Shown here: piece by piece, positions 31,113 through 38,465 of the stretch
Layout of the letters: every line of letters starts with the position of its first letter
Numbering within the stretch: the first letter of the stretch is position 1
Assembly (NCBI RefSeq): GCF_052327305.1
Contig: NZ_CP182486.1
Span: 620,001 to 684,000, forward strand
Source of the DNA: Sphingobium sp052327305
GTDB lineage: Bacteria > Pseudomonadota > Alphaproteobacteria > Sphingomonadales > Sphingomonadaceae
Direction of reading: 5' to 3'
DNA: 64,000 nt
Program-made: the position numbers and the translations under genes
Notes under the pieces: generated by a model
Database searches by the model: none
What the model was told of the DNA's origin: nothing
Seen by the model: only the letters and a program-made list of their open reading frames with translations

Positions 31113-32342
31113 GTGGCATTGAACGATGTCTCCATCCGCGCTCTGAAGCCTCAGAATCGAAGCTATCTGGTCGCTGACGAGAAAGGGCTATGCATCGAAG
31201 TCGCTGTGAGCGGATCGAAGTTGTGGCGCTTTCGCTATCGGTTTGCAGGCAAACCGCGAAAACTCGCACTCGGGCCATATCCCGAGGTGTCGCTTAAAGA
31301 GGCTCGCCGACTGCGAGACGAAGCCCGAAGCGCAGTGCGTGATGGGATCGACCCCGGAGTTGAGCGCAAGAATGCCAAGCTGACGGCTCGTTTCAACGCT
31401 GCCAACACGTTTGGAGCGGTTGCAGAAGAATATATCGAGCACAAGCTGGTCAGAGAAGGTCGGGCCGCCGTCACCGTCGAAAAGGCGAAATGGCTGCTCC
31501 TCCAGATGAAGCCGCTCTGGGACCAGCCCCTTGTCGAAATCAAGCCAGCCGAGGTTTTTGGCGTTCTTCGACGCTTGGAGGGGCAGCGCAAACATGAAAC
31601 GGCCAAGCGTTGCCGTTCATTCACCAGTCGCGTGTTTCGCTATGCCGCCGCGACGGGGCGAGCAGAAAGCGACCCAGCCGCGATGCTTGCGGGACAATTG
31701 ATCGCCCCGAAGGTGAAACACCATGCGGCGATCCTAGAGCCTCGCAAACTGGGGGAATTGTTGCGGAGCATTGATGCCTTCGAAGGTGCTCCGATTACTC
31801 GGCTGGCCTTGCAGATTGCGCCGCACGTCATGGCGAGGCCGGGTGAGCTGCGACAGGCGACATGGGACGAGTTCGATCTCGATGCCAAGATTTGGCGCAT
31901 CAAACCTGAGCGAATGAAGATGCGCCGTCCCCATGCAATTCCGCTGTCCGAGCAGGTTCTGGGTTATCTGAGCGAGTTGCAACAGTTCAGCGGGCCGGCG
32001 GAAGGATACGTTTTCCCGGCATTTCACACCACGCGCCGCCCGATGAGTGAGAACACGATGAATCAGGCGTTCCGCCGCATGGGTTACACCAGCGACGAAG
32101 TGACGGCACACGGCCTGCGAACGACTGCCTCGACCCTTCTCAACGAAAGCGGAAAATGGCATCCTGATGCGATCGAGCGCGCGCTGGCTCACGGGGACAG
32201 TGACGCAGTGCGAGGCATCTACAACCGCGGGCACTATTGGGATGATCGCGTAAAGATGATGACGTGGTGGAGTGATTATCTTGATCGCCTTCGGGAAGGC
32301 GGTGAGGTCGTCGCGCTTTGGCGTGAACAGCCCACTGCCTAA
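31113..32342 (+). CDS. int: Tyrosine-type integrase (P4 family, DUF4102 arm-binding domain)
   Basis: A 409-residue integrase from GTG 31113 with GAGGGGG just upstream. The N-terminal DUF4102 arm-site domain is clear (LVADEKGLCIEV, LWRFRYRFAGKPRKLALG, YPEVSLKEARRLRDEA), then a core-binding region, then the catalytic domain with R242 in ARPGELR, H333-x-x-R336 in HGLRTTAS, HGDSD as the H/W position and Y370 in GIYNRGHY. The set is complete, so the enzyme should be active. It is immediately next to the tRNA-Leu target, as usual for this family, and would catalyse both insertion and, with an excisionase, excision of the island. Confidence 0.95.
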   Translation: MALNDVSIRALKPQNRSYLVADEKGLCIEVAVSGSKLWRFRYRFAGKPRKLALGPYPEVSLKEARRLRDEARSAVRDGIDPGVERKNAKLTARFNAANTFGAVAEEYIEHKLVREGRAAVTVEKAKWLLLQMKPLWDQPLVEIKPAEVFGVLRRLEGQRKHETAKRCRSFTSRVFRYAAATGRAESDPAAMLAGQLIAPKVKHHAAILEPRKLGELLRSIDAFEGAPITRLALQIAPHVMARPGELRQATWDEFDLDAKIWRIKPERMKMRRPHAIPLSEQVLGYLSELQQFSGPAEGYVFPAFHTTRRPMSENTMNQAFRRMGYTSDEVTAHGLRTTASTLLNESGKWHPDAIERALAHGDSDAVRGIYNRGHYWDDRVKMMTWWSDYLDRLREGGEVVALWREQPTA

Positions 32343-32364
32343 TCAAGTATGAAGGGGGAACGCC

Positions 32365-32874
32365 TTGGCCGAATTATTCGTTACGGACGACCGCAAATGG
32401 GAATTTGTGCGCGATACAGTTGAAGGTCGCCAATCGCCCGCGAGTTGTTCGGTTCAAGATGGCAAGATCGGCTTTCACGCCGCGTCAGTCGGAAAGCGGG
32501 CCGAGCCTAACTTGAAGCTATTGAGCCAGATTCTACGCAGTGATGAGCCGCTCCCTGCTGTTGCCCGAGAATGGCTAGCCGATCTCTTTGATCCAGACGC
32601 TGAATCTGAATTTCGGGTCAAAGAGCTTTCTCGTCGCGCGAGAGGACCGGGGAAAACAGGCGTCTGCCACAACTGGGATGCCGCCGCATATGCCGAGGCG
32701 CGGATGGAGTTGGGTGATCGAGCTGACGATCCGCAGGCTCGCGACCCTCGACCGGACAAATATGCGGATGCCGTGAACACGGCAGCCAGAAAATTCAGCA
32801 TCCAACCTTCGGCGGTAAAGGCAGCGATCAAGACCCGTCGATCGGCGCAAGCAGCGCATGACGCGATAGAGTGA
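32365..32874 (+). CDS. Island protein of unknown function (169 aa)
   Basis: Read from TTG 32365 with GAAGGGGG upstream, 22 bases after the integrase. The N-terminal half is mixed, and the C-terminal 40 residues (AVNTAARKFSIQPSAVKAAIKT) look like a helical, possibly DNA-binding, segment. No family is recognised. Position right after int and before the AlpA-like gene suggests an accessory role in recombination or regulation. No frame break or repeat is seen. Confidence 0.6.
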   Translation: MAELFVTDDRKWEFVRDTVEGRQSPASCSVQDGKIGFHAASVGKRAEPNLKLLSQILRSDEPLPAVAREWLADLFDPDAESEFRVKELSRRARGPGKTGVCHNWDAAAYAEARMELGDRADDPQARDPRPDKYADAVNTAARKFSIQPSAVKAAIKTRRSAQAAHDAIE

Positions 32875-32942
32875 CGCCTCAATTCGCTGATTTATTTGGC
32901 CTGCTTCGTTGCTGACTCCTGCATCCCGGTGATTACTACCTC

Positions 32943-32984
32943 CTGCTGTCCCGCGCGATGTCCGCGTGTTTCAGGAGACAGCAG
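32943..32984 (+). promoter_or_regulatory. Inverted repeat enclosing the ribosome site of the AlpA-like gene
   Basis: CTGCTGTC (32,943-32,950) and GACAGCAG (32,977-32,984) are perfect 8-bp arms separated by 26 bases. The right arm ends on the base before the ATG, and the AGGAG ribosome site is in the loop. It may be an RNA hairpin or a protein operator. Confidence 0.5.
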
Positions 32985-33194
32985 ATGTTGCAGCACGATG
33001 GCGCTTTGGCACAGCCCAAGTTTCTGACCCTCGCCCAGTTTGGCGATCGCTATCAGGTCAGCCGTTCCACGATCTACCGCCTTGCGCAAAAAGGCGCCTT
33101 CGAAATCATCAAGTTCGGGCGATCGAGCCGTATCGCATTTGATGAAGCGGAGGCATGGGCAGCTTCCCTGCCTGTCATGGGAGGCAGGGCATGA
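32985..33194 (+). CDS. AlpA/excisionase-like helix-turn-helix protein
   Basis: A 69-residue protein from ATG 32985 (AGGAG 7 bases upstream). It is a winged-HTH excisionase-type domain: FLTLAQFGDRYQVSRSTIYRL as helix-turn-helix, then KFGRSSRIAFDEAEAWA as wing and last helix. Members of this MerR/AlpA-like group act as excisionases or regulators of island integrases. Its stop overlaps the start of the primase-polymerase gene (ATGA), so the two are coupled. Confidence 0.88.
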   Translation: MLQHDGALAQPKFLTLAQFGDRYQVSRSTIYRLAQKGAFEIIKFGRSSRIAFDEAEAWAASLPVMGGRA

Positions 33195-34048
33195 TCGGTC
33201 ACAACATTACTGTCGGCAGCCATCTCATGAGGGCGGGTGTGATGGTGCTCCCCTGTCGTGAGTTGGGCGAGCGCCTCAAAGCGCCATACCTCAATGGGGG
33301 ATTCAAACAGGCATCCGCAGACGTTCTCGTCGGAGAAGTCTGGGCACGGAAATTCCCTTATGCTGTGTGGGGACTGCCTTGCGCACTGAACAATGTGCTG
33401 GTGCTTGATGCCGACCGGCACGGCAATGGTGATGGCGTTGCCAACCTGCTCGCATTGTTCGAACGACATGGGTTCGACTGGCGCGACGTGCCAACGGTCG
33501 CCACGCCAAACAACGGTTATCATTTCTACTTCAACCGACCCGCCGGATTGGGTCCGACCAAGGCGCATCTCTGCGAAGCGGTTGACGTGCGCGACAATGG
33601 GTATGTGATCGCGCCCGAATGCCAGATGGGCGATGGCCGTTGGTATCGGCTGATAGAGGGAGGTTTGACGCATTTTGCGGAGGCCATTGCCGCGCGCCTC
33701 CTTCCCGACCCTCCCGAATGGATGTTGCCGCTGCTCGTCCATCCACCTGCGCCCAAATGGGGAGGCATGAGCCGGTCCATTGCCGTTGATGACGACACTC
33801 TGCGGAACCAGATCAAAGGTCTTATCCTTGCCGTTCTGCGCGCCGAAGAGGGCAACCGGAACAAAGTACTGTTCTGGGCGACCTGCCGCCTCGCTGAGAT
33901 GGTGAGGGATGACCTGCTCACTATCGAAGTCGCAGAAATGCTGCTTGATGAAGCGGGCGCGCGGATAGGTTTGTCGATGCGGGAGACGCGAAACACCGCG
34001 ATCAGCGGTCTGCGCACGATATTGAGGGGCGATCACGATGCCTGCTAA
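33191..34048 (+). CDS. Bifunctional primase-polymerase (PrimPol) domain protein
   Basis: A 285-residue protein from ATG 33191. It has the archaeo-eukaryotic primase core: a Lys/Arg start in GERLKAPYLNGGFKQA, the catalytic metal-binding pair D73-x-D75 in LVLDADRHG, H111 in GYHFYF, and a later DVRDNGYVIAP stretch. A C-terminal helical tail of about 100 residues follows. Such proteins prime and extend DNA for replication of plasmids, satellites and phages. It overlaps the next gene, a DUF3987 protein, by 11 bases; together they look like a primase plus helicase-like replication pair. Confidence 0.85.
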   Translation: MIGHNITVGSHLMRAGVMVLPCRELGERLKAPYLNGGFKQASADVLVGEVWARKFPYAVWGLPCALNNVLVLDADRHGNGDGVANLLALFERHGFDWRDVPTVATPNNGYHFYFNRPAGLGPTKAHLCEAVDVRDNGYVIAPECQMGDGRWYRLIEGGLTHFAEAIAARLLPDPPEWMLPLLVHPPAPKWGGMSRSIAVDDDTLRNQIKGLILAVLRAEEGNRNKVLFWATCRLAEMVRDDLLTIEVAEMLLDEAGARIGLSMRETRNTAISGLRTILRGDHDAC

Positions 34049-35558
34049 TCGTGCAAATCCCGCTAACCTGACCCGTACTGAGGCCAAGGGCTTGCTGCTA
34101 GATGCCGCCGCTGAACAGGCGGAGATTCCCGAAAAGCGTCCCCTGTTTCGAGAACTGCCGCCACCCCCGGTATTTCCAGCCAATGCACTTGGCCCGCTGA
34201 AAGCGGCTGCGCTCGCCATCCAGTCCAAAACGCAAGCGCCGATCGAGATTTGTGCGCAGTCCGTCCTCGCCGTCGCCACCCTCGCGGTTCAAGCACATAT
34301 CGACGTTGAGTTGCCGGGCGGCGGCATCAAGCCTGTCGTGAATATGTTTGTTTCCATTGCCGAAAGCGGGGAGCGCAAAACCAGCGTGGACAAGATTGCG
34401 CTCGCTCCCGTGCGGGACATGGAATCGCAATGGAATAGAGCTCACAAGCTTGCCACGGCAGATTACGACAACCGCCTTGTAGCGTGGAAGTCTGCACGGT
34501 CAGGCGTGAAGAAGGGGACTGCCGCCGATATGTTGGCCGCGCTGGGCCAAATCGGGTTGGAGCCGGAGGCACCGCCGCACCCGATGCTGATCTGCTCGGA
34601 CGTGACCCCGGAAGCATTGGTCCTGCATCTGGAGAAAGGCAGGCCGATGGCAGGACTGTTTACCGCCGAAGGCGGAATCCTTGTCGGCGGCGCTGCGTTC
34701 ACCGACGAGAGCCGGATGCGCACAGCGGCACTGCTTAATAGCCTCTGGGACGGCGAGCCTATCCGACGGCAGCGAGTTGGCACAGGCACGACATTCCTGC
34801 CAGGTCGCCGCTGCTGCGCGCATATCATGATGCAGCAGGTCGTCGCGGACAGGCTGCTTGGCGATTCCATGCTAGACGGAATGGGGATGCTTGCGCGGAT
34901 GCTCATCGTCGCGCCCGAAAGCACGGCGGGCAGTCGGTTGTTCAAACGGGATGCGCCTGAGAATGCCGCGATCCTTCAAGCCTATAGTGACCGGATCGCT
35001 GCGCTGCTGAGGATGGAGCCTGCCACGAATGATTTCGACAACCGCGAACTCGCTCCGCGAGTCCTACCGCTGGATGCCGATGCAAGCGCCGAGTGGATCA
35101 TCTTTCACGATCAATGCGAGACGGCGATCCGAAAGAACGGAGAACTCGTCACCATCAAGCCTTTTGCCGCCAAACTGGCCGAGCACGCTGGGCGGCTTTC
35201 GGCAGTTCTGACCGCTTACGCCGATCCGCAAGCGCAGCTTGTTCCCTTGTGGGCGATGAAGTCGGGCATTCAATTGGCGGAGCATTTCGCCATGGAGATG
35301 CTGCGGCTGCATGGTGGCGCAAGCATCCCGCTACCGTTGCGCCATGCTCAAAAGCTGCTCGAATGGTGGCAACGGCGCGATGACCCTATCCTGCACCTTG
35401 CCAAGATCTACCAATATGGTCCGCCGGACCTACGAACCGCGAAAGCAGCAAAAGAGGCGGTGAAAGCGTTGGTCGATCATGGCTGGGTTGAACGCTTGGA
35501 GCCCGGCATGGCGGTAGAGGGTAAGCCTCGGAAGGACGTGTTCCAACTGGTGTTTTGA
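34038..35558 (+). CDS. DUF3987-family protein (helicase/primase-associated)
   Basis: A 506-residue protein. The N-terminus shows the DUF3987 pattern (AAALAIQSKTQAPIEICAQS, then LPGGGIKPVVNMFVSIAESG) with a P-loop-like GERKTSVDK, and later GLFTAEGGILVGG and the segment DGEPIRRQRVGTG. DUF3987 (YfjI-like) proteins are common next to primases in prophages and islands and are thought to act as replicative ATPases. A C-terminal winged-helix-like end (KAAKEAVKALVDHGWVERLE) is seen. It is translationally coupled to the PrimPol gene. Confidence 0.86.
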   Translation: MPANRANPANLTRTEAKGLLLDAAAEQAEIPEKRPLFRELPPPPVFPANALGPLKAAALAIQSKTQAPIEICAQSVLAVATLAVQAHIDVELPGGGIKPVVNMFVSIAESGERKTSVDKIALAPVRDMESQWNRAHKLATADYDNRLVAWKSARSGVKKGTAADMLAALGQIGLEPEAPPHPMLICSDVTPEALVLHLEKGRPMAGLFTAEGGILVGGAAFTDESRMRTAALLNSLWDGEPIRRQRVGTGTTFLPGRRCCAHIMMQQVVADRLLGDSMLDGMGMLARMLIVAPESTAGSRLFKRDAPENAAILQAYSDRIAALLRMEPATNDFDNRELAPRVLPLDADASAEWIIFHDQCETAIRKNGELVTIKPFAAKLAEHAGRLSAVLTAYADPQAQLVPLWAMKSGIQLAEHFAMEMLRLHGGASIPLPLRHAQKLLEWWQRRDDPILHLAKIYQYGPPDLRTAKAAKEAVKALVDHGWVERLEPGMAVEGKPRKDVFQLVF

Positions 35559-35584
35559 AGCCATCCCGTGCCAGCGAAGGCTAG

Positions 35585-36346
35585 TCACGAGAGCATTTTC
35601 GGATCGTTAAAGGCGAGCAGGGTGAGCATTTCACCTCCAAGCGCCTTCACCGATTGTTCTGTCACTCGGTATCCACTCGCATCACGTCGGTCGAACCATG
35701 CGTCAGCAGCGATAATTTGAGGGCGTGATCGATCGAGGTCGCCGAATAGGACGGCCATCGATGGTGAAGAGGGGTCTAAGTCGGCGCGAGGAAACCAGCG
35801 TTCCGGGACTAGTTCGCTCCGCTTGAACCAGCGTCGTCCCGCAGCATTGTGGCAAACCAACATGATCGGCCACGCCGCAATATCTACGCAACGCATCGCC
35901 GTTGCGATGCGGCTCGTCGAATACTCGCTGGCAAGGGCATCCAAAGCTTCAAAACTGGGCCGCCGGTGCCCCGCAACGGATGGCTCAAATAAGTAGCGCG
36001 GCATCAGCAGGTCGGCTGCAAACCGATCCGCTTGCCTCTCAACTTGATTGGCGACGCCAGGATTCCCGATTTCACTCGCACGGCAAATCGATGAATGACC
36101 GCGGTGATGTGTCCAATGCCCCAATTCGTGGGCGATTGAAAAGCGCTTACGGCGCGGATCACCACCCTGTCGGACGGTGATGATAGCCCGATCCTTGTAC
36201 CCGATGATCCGCGCCTCGCAGCTTTCGAGTTTCCCCTCTCGAACCTTTGCCCCAACCGACCACGCAATGGCCTCAACATCAATCTCAGCCGGTTTCGCGA
36301 TCCCTAGCGACCGCAGCAATGATTCCGCCGGCCCGCCATGCGTCAC
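35585..36346 (-). CDS. ImmA/IrrE-family metallopeptidase
   Basis: A 253-residue protein on the minus strand. The zinc motif HELGH is at residues 73-77 (FSIAHELGHW), and the third acidic ligand is likely in VERQADRFAADLLMP, which matches the ImmA/IrrE consensus. ImmA cleaves an XRE repressor to induce an ICE and IrrE/DdrO acts similarly in Deinococcus. The C-terminal 100 residues are not similar to ImmA. Its start overlaps the upstream acidic protein by four bases; that gene and the sigma-like gene precede it in one operon. The natural substrate may be the acidic protein, the sigma-like protein or the XRE regulator at 38,131. Confidence 0.9.
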   Translation of the reverse strand: MTHGGPAESLLRSLGIAKPAEIDVEAIAWSVGAKVREGKLESCEARIIGYKDRAIITVRQGGDPRRKRFSIAHELGHWTHHRGHSSICRASEIGNPGVANQVERQADRFAADLLMPRYLFEPSVAGHRRPSFEALDALASEYSTSRIATAMRCVDIAAWPIMLVCHNAAGRRWFKRSELVPERWFPRADLDPSSPSMAVLFGDLDRSRPQIIAADAWFDRRDASGYRVTEQSVKALGGEMLTLLAFNDPKMLS

Positions 36347-36783
36347 GTCGTCGGATTCCCGTCTTCGTCGATTGCACCTAGCTCACGGAGATCGGCCAAC
36401 ACTGAGTCAATCTCAGCATCCGTCAGTCCTTCGCCCTTTCTAGCAGCGATGGTAAGTCGCCCCTTCAACTTTGCATCACCCTTGGCGAAGGTCGCGAGCG
36501 CACCGCCGCGCCGATCAGCGCGGATCGGTGAACGCAACACACGTGCAGTCCGATCACGTGCAGCAGCTACCTTCGCAGCGGCCAAGCGCTGACGACCGAC
36601 GCGCGCCATGCCCGCTTCAATCGCGACTTTAGCTGCACCAGCCTCAGAATCCAGATCGATGCCGTCTGCCGAAAATTCAGCAAGCAACTCTTCATCTGTG
36701 AGATTCATCAAATCGTCGGCCAATTCATCGAGAAGTCGGTTGAGCGTGGGATCAGGGGTTTTCTCGCCGCTCACGTGCTCCAC
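36343..36783 (-). CDS. Acidic island protein of unknown function
   Basis: A 146-residue protein with an acidic N-terminus (DELADDLMNLTDEELLAEFS), an Arg/Ala-rich central helix (RQRLAAAKVAAARDRTARVL) and an acidic tail. No family is recognised. It overlaps the sigma-like gene by 13 bases and the ImmA/IrrE gene by four, so all three are one translational unit. The position between a sigma-like factor and a peptidase suggests an antagonist, such as an anti-sigma or repressor removed by cleavage; this is inference only. Confidence 0.7.
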   Translation of the reverse strand: MEHVSGEKTPDPTLNRLLDELADDLMNLTDEELLAEFSADGIDLDSEAGAAKVAIEAGMARVGRQRLAAAKVAAARDRTARVLRSPIRADRRGGALATFAKGDAKLKGRLTIAARKGEGLTDAEIDSVLADLRELGAIDEDGNPTT

Positions 36784-37337
36784 CCGTTGGGAAACCTCCG
36801 ATCGATGGCTCGGCGGATACGGCGACGGATCGTGGCGTAGGCTTTATCGTCGAGATTGTGCTGCATCTTGACCTCCTCTTTCGGTGTCTCTTCCAAATCC
36901 GCCCAAATCATCAAAAGTGCATCGTCGTCGTCTGCAAACAACTCTTCGAGCGCCTTGATGCGCTGGGCGGTGTCCTCGGCACGAAGGCTGAGGGCTTCGG
37001 CATCCAGTTCAGGTGACGCGATCATGACAACCGGCCTTCCATCGGTGCCGGTCGCGTCGAGCGAAGCGATCGGCTCCGCGTTGGCTGGTGAGGCTCGCAT
37101 GGCCGATGCGATACTGCGCAAGGCGTTGTAGAGAAACACGACAAAGTCGGTGCCTCGCGGACACTGACGCTTGCCCGTCATCGCCAATTCGACGGCACGC
37201 CCGATAAGATCATCAGCCTCGCAACCAAGGCCGAACGCCTTAATCCTTCCCGCCTTACGCAGACGAGCGAGATCAACCTTCGTCAGGCTTTCGATTTGCT
37301 GACGAACCTCATCAGGGTCGAGAACGTCGCGCTCCAC
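36771..37337 (-). CDS. Sigma-70-like protein of the island
   Basis: A 188-residue protein. Residues 35-80 (EADDLIGRAVELAMTG, then FVVFLYNALRSIASAMR) resemble sigma region 2 of ECF factors, and the C-terminal part (DDALLMIWADLEETPKEEV, then YATIRRRIRRAIDRRF) resembles region 4 with its HTH and basic recognition helix. The middle is a linker. Similarity is by pattern only; if it is a true sigma factor it would control island genes. It is the first gene of the sigma-like / acidic / peptidase operon and reads from the concentric inverted repeat at 37,366-37,448. Confidence 0.6.
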   Translation of the reverse strand: MERDVLDPDEVRQQIESLTKVDLARLRKAGRIKAFGLGCEADDLIGRAVELAMTGKRQCPRGTDFVVFLYNALRSIASAMRASPANAEPIASLDATGTDGRPVVMIASPELDAEALSLRAEDTAQRIKALEELFADDDDALLMIWADLEETPKEEVKMQHNLDDKAYATIRRRIRRAIDRRFPNGWST

Positions 37338-37365
37338 GTCACTCCTTCATGGCTGCCAAAGAAGG

Positions 37366-37448
37366 TAGGCTGACTCCTGAACCCTCCTCGGACACGCAGC
37401 CAGAAATATTTTTCCCGTGTCCGAGGGATCGGCCCCGACCAGCCTACA
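37366..37448. promoter_or_regulatory. Concentric inverted repeat between divergent operons
   Basis: Two nested dyads share one centre at 37,407. The outer arms are GTAGGCTG (37,366-37,373) and CAGCCTAC (37,441-37,448). The inner arms are CTCGGACACG (37,388-37,397) and CGTGTCCGAG (37,417-37,426). The spacers between arms are both 14 bases. The centre contains an AT-rich AAATATTTTT tract. It lies between the sigma-like operon and the DUF2188 gene. Confidence 0.7.
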
Positions 37449-37528
37449 CCTTTGAGCATCGCTGAAGGTGTTCGGGAGCGGTGTCGCAAGCCGACTTACC
37501 CGCAAGCGCGAGAAAGGAGGAACATAGC

Positions 37529-37753
37529 ATGAGTGGCAAGAATCAACACGTCGTCCCGCACGCGGGCGGTTGGGCGGTTCGGGGCGCGGGCAATGAACGC
37601 GCTACGTCGGTTCACGAAACCCAAGCGGCCGCGATCGAGGCGGCGCGCAGCATTGCGCGCAATCAAGAGAGCGAACTGCTGATCCACGGCCGTAACGGCC
37701 AGATTCGTGAGCGTGACAGCTTCGGCGGCGATCCCTTCCCGCCCCGCGGCTGA
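37529..37753 (+). CDS. DUF2188-family small protein
   Basis: A 74-residue protein from ATG 37529 with a strong AGGAGG site; the longer frame upstream has no good start. The family pattern is clear: HVVPHAGGWAVRGAGNERA, then HETQAAAIEAARSIARNQ, then ELLIHGRNGQIRERDSFG. DUF2188 proteins are small, widespread in mobile DNA and chromosomes, and of unknown function. A perfect 9-bp GC hairpin follows the gene. Confidence 0.88.
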   Translation: MSGKNQHVVPHAGGWAVRGAGNERATSVHETQAAAIEAARSIARNQESELLIHGRNGQIRERDSFGGDPFPPRG

Positions 37754-37762
37754 ACCAATTCC

Positions 37763-37787
37763 GGGCCGCGCATTATTTGCGCGGCCC
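37763..37787. terminator. GC-rich hairpin after the DUF2188 gene
   Basis: GGGCCGCGC (37,763-37,771) and GCGCGGCCC (37,779-37,787) form a perfect 9-bp stem with a 7-base loop. No T-run follows, so it may be an attenuator or mRNA-stabilising hairpin rather than a full terminator. Confidence 0.5.
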
Positions 37788-37807
37788 AATCACAAAGGAA
37801 CGACGCA

Positions 37808-38020
37808 ATGGCACGAGGAAAGAGCGGCGGCTCCTACCGCAGCGCGATAAGTGGACGATTCGTGACGGCAAAGCATGGCAAGGCCTCGCCACGGACCACT
37901 GTTCATGAGCGTGCTGGCGGTGGCAGCACCGGCGGCACGTATCGGAGCGCAATCAGTGGTCGTTTTGTGACGACCGCCCACGGCAAGCGCAGCCCGAACA
38001 CTACGATCAAAGATAGTTAA
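37808..38020 (+). CDS. Small basic protein with an internal duplication
   Basis: A 70-residue protein made of two copies of one unit: GGSYRSAISGRFVTAKHGKA and GGTYRSAISGRFVTTAHGKR, each followed by S-P-x-T-T. The copies are similar in protein but differ at many third codon positions, so the duplication is old. Similar short proteins occur in alphaproteobacteria and have no known function; database names such as 'transporter' seem wrong. The Gly/Ser/Arg/Lys content suggests nucleic-acid or surface binding. It has its own GGAA-type ribosome site and a terminator-like hairpin downstream. Confidence 0.75.
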   Translation: MARGKSGGSYRSAISGRFVTAKHGKASPRTTVHERAGGGSTGGTYRSAISGRFVTTAHGKRSPNTTIKDS

Positions 38021-38023
38021 GGC

Positions 38024-38049
38024 GAGGGCGATCGTTCGCGGTCGCCCTC
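38024..38049. terminator. Hairpin after the duplicated-unit protein
   Basis: GAGGGCGA (38,024-38,031) and TCGCCCTC (38,042-38,049) form a perfect 8-bp stem with a 10-base loop, four bases after the stop codon. No strong T-run follows. It is terminator-like. Confidence 0.55.
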
Positions 38050-38130
38050 AACTGTTTAGCAAATTAGCGCGATTAGCAGCCGCGCGCCCGCGACATACGT
38101 GGGGCTGTGCTTTATCCAACTGCGCGGTGA

Positions 38131-38349
38131 TTAGCCGCTGTCTCGACTGAACAGGGCTTGCGGATCGACCTTCAATGCCTCGGCAATTCGCACCATGACG
38201 AGCAGACTCGGGTTGCGCCGTCCCCTTTCGATGCCGCCCACATAGGTCAGGTCGATACTGGCATCAAAGGCGAGTTGTTCTTGGGTCAGTCCCGCCGACT
38301 GGCGCAACCTTCGCACATTCCTCCCAACAATGCCGCGCCAGTCCGCCAT
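38131..38349 (-). CDS. XRE-family regulator (short, C-protein-like)
   Basis: A 72-residue single-domain HTH protein (VGRNVRRLRQSAGLTQEQLA, then YVGGIERGRRNPSLLVMVRIA). Length and motif match the short XRE regulators that control restriction-modification genes and toxin or phage modules. It is divergent from the secreted-protein gene at 38,466. The gap between them holds two overlapping inverted repeats that are a likely operator for both genes. It could be a partner of the ImmA/IrrE peptidase of the same island or a controller for the nearby methyltransferase genes. Confidence 0.9.
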   Translation of the reverse strand: MADWRGIVGRNVRRLRQSAGLTQEQLAFDASIDLTYVGGIERGRRNPSLLVMVRIAEALKVDPQALFSRDSG

Positions 38350-38374
38350 CGCCAGAGGAATGGCGATCGGGCAT

Positions 38375-38400
38375 ATATTCTCTAGGGAATATAGTCCCTA
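38375..38400. promoter_or_regulatory. Overlapping inverted repeats, likely XRE operator
   Basis: ATATTC-TCTAGG-GAATAT (38,375-38,392) and TAGGGA-ATATAG-TCCCTA (38,383-38,400) are two 6-6-6 dyads that overlap by 10 bases. They lie 25-51 bases upstream of the XRE start and about 65 bases from the divergent secreted-protein start. Confidence 0.7.
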
Positions 38401-38465
38401 TTAAGTATAAGCGGCTAACGTCCGCCGATCTTCGCAGTTGGAATTAGCCACAAGGGGAACGGCAC

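Noticed and set aside
37283..37489. A 68-codon minus-strand ORF over the concentric repeat
   Set aside because: It overlaps the start of the sigma-like gene and the inverted repeat; its product has no family features.
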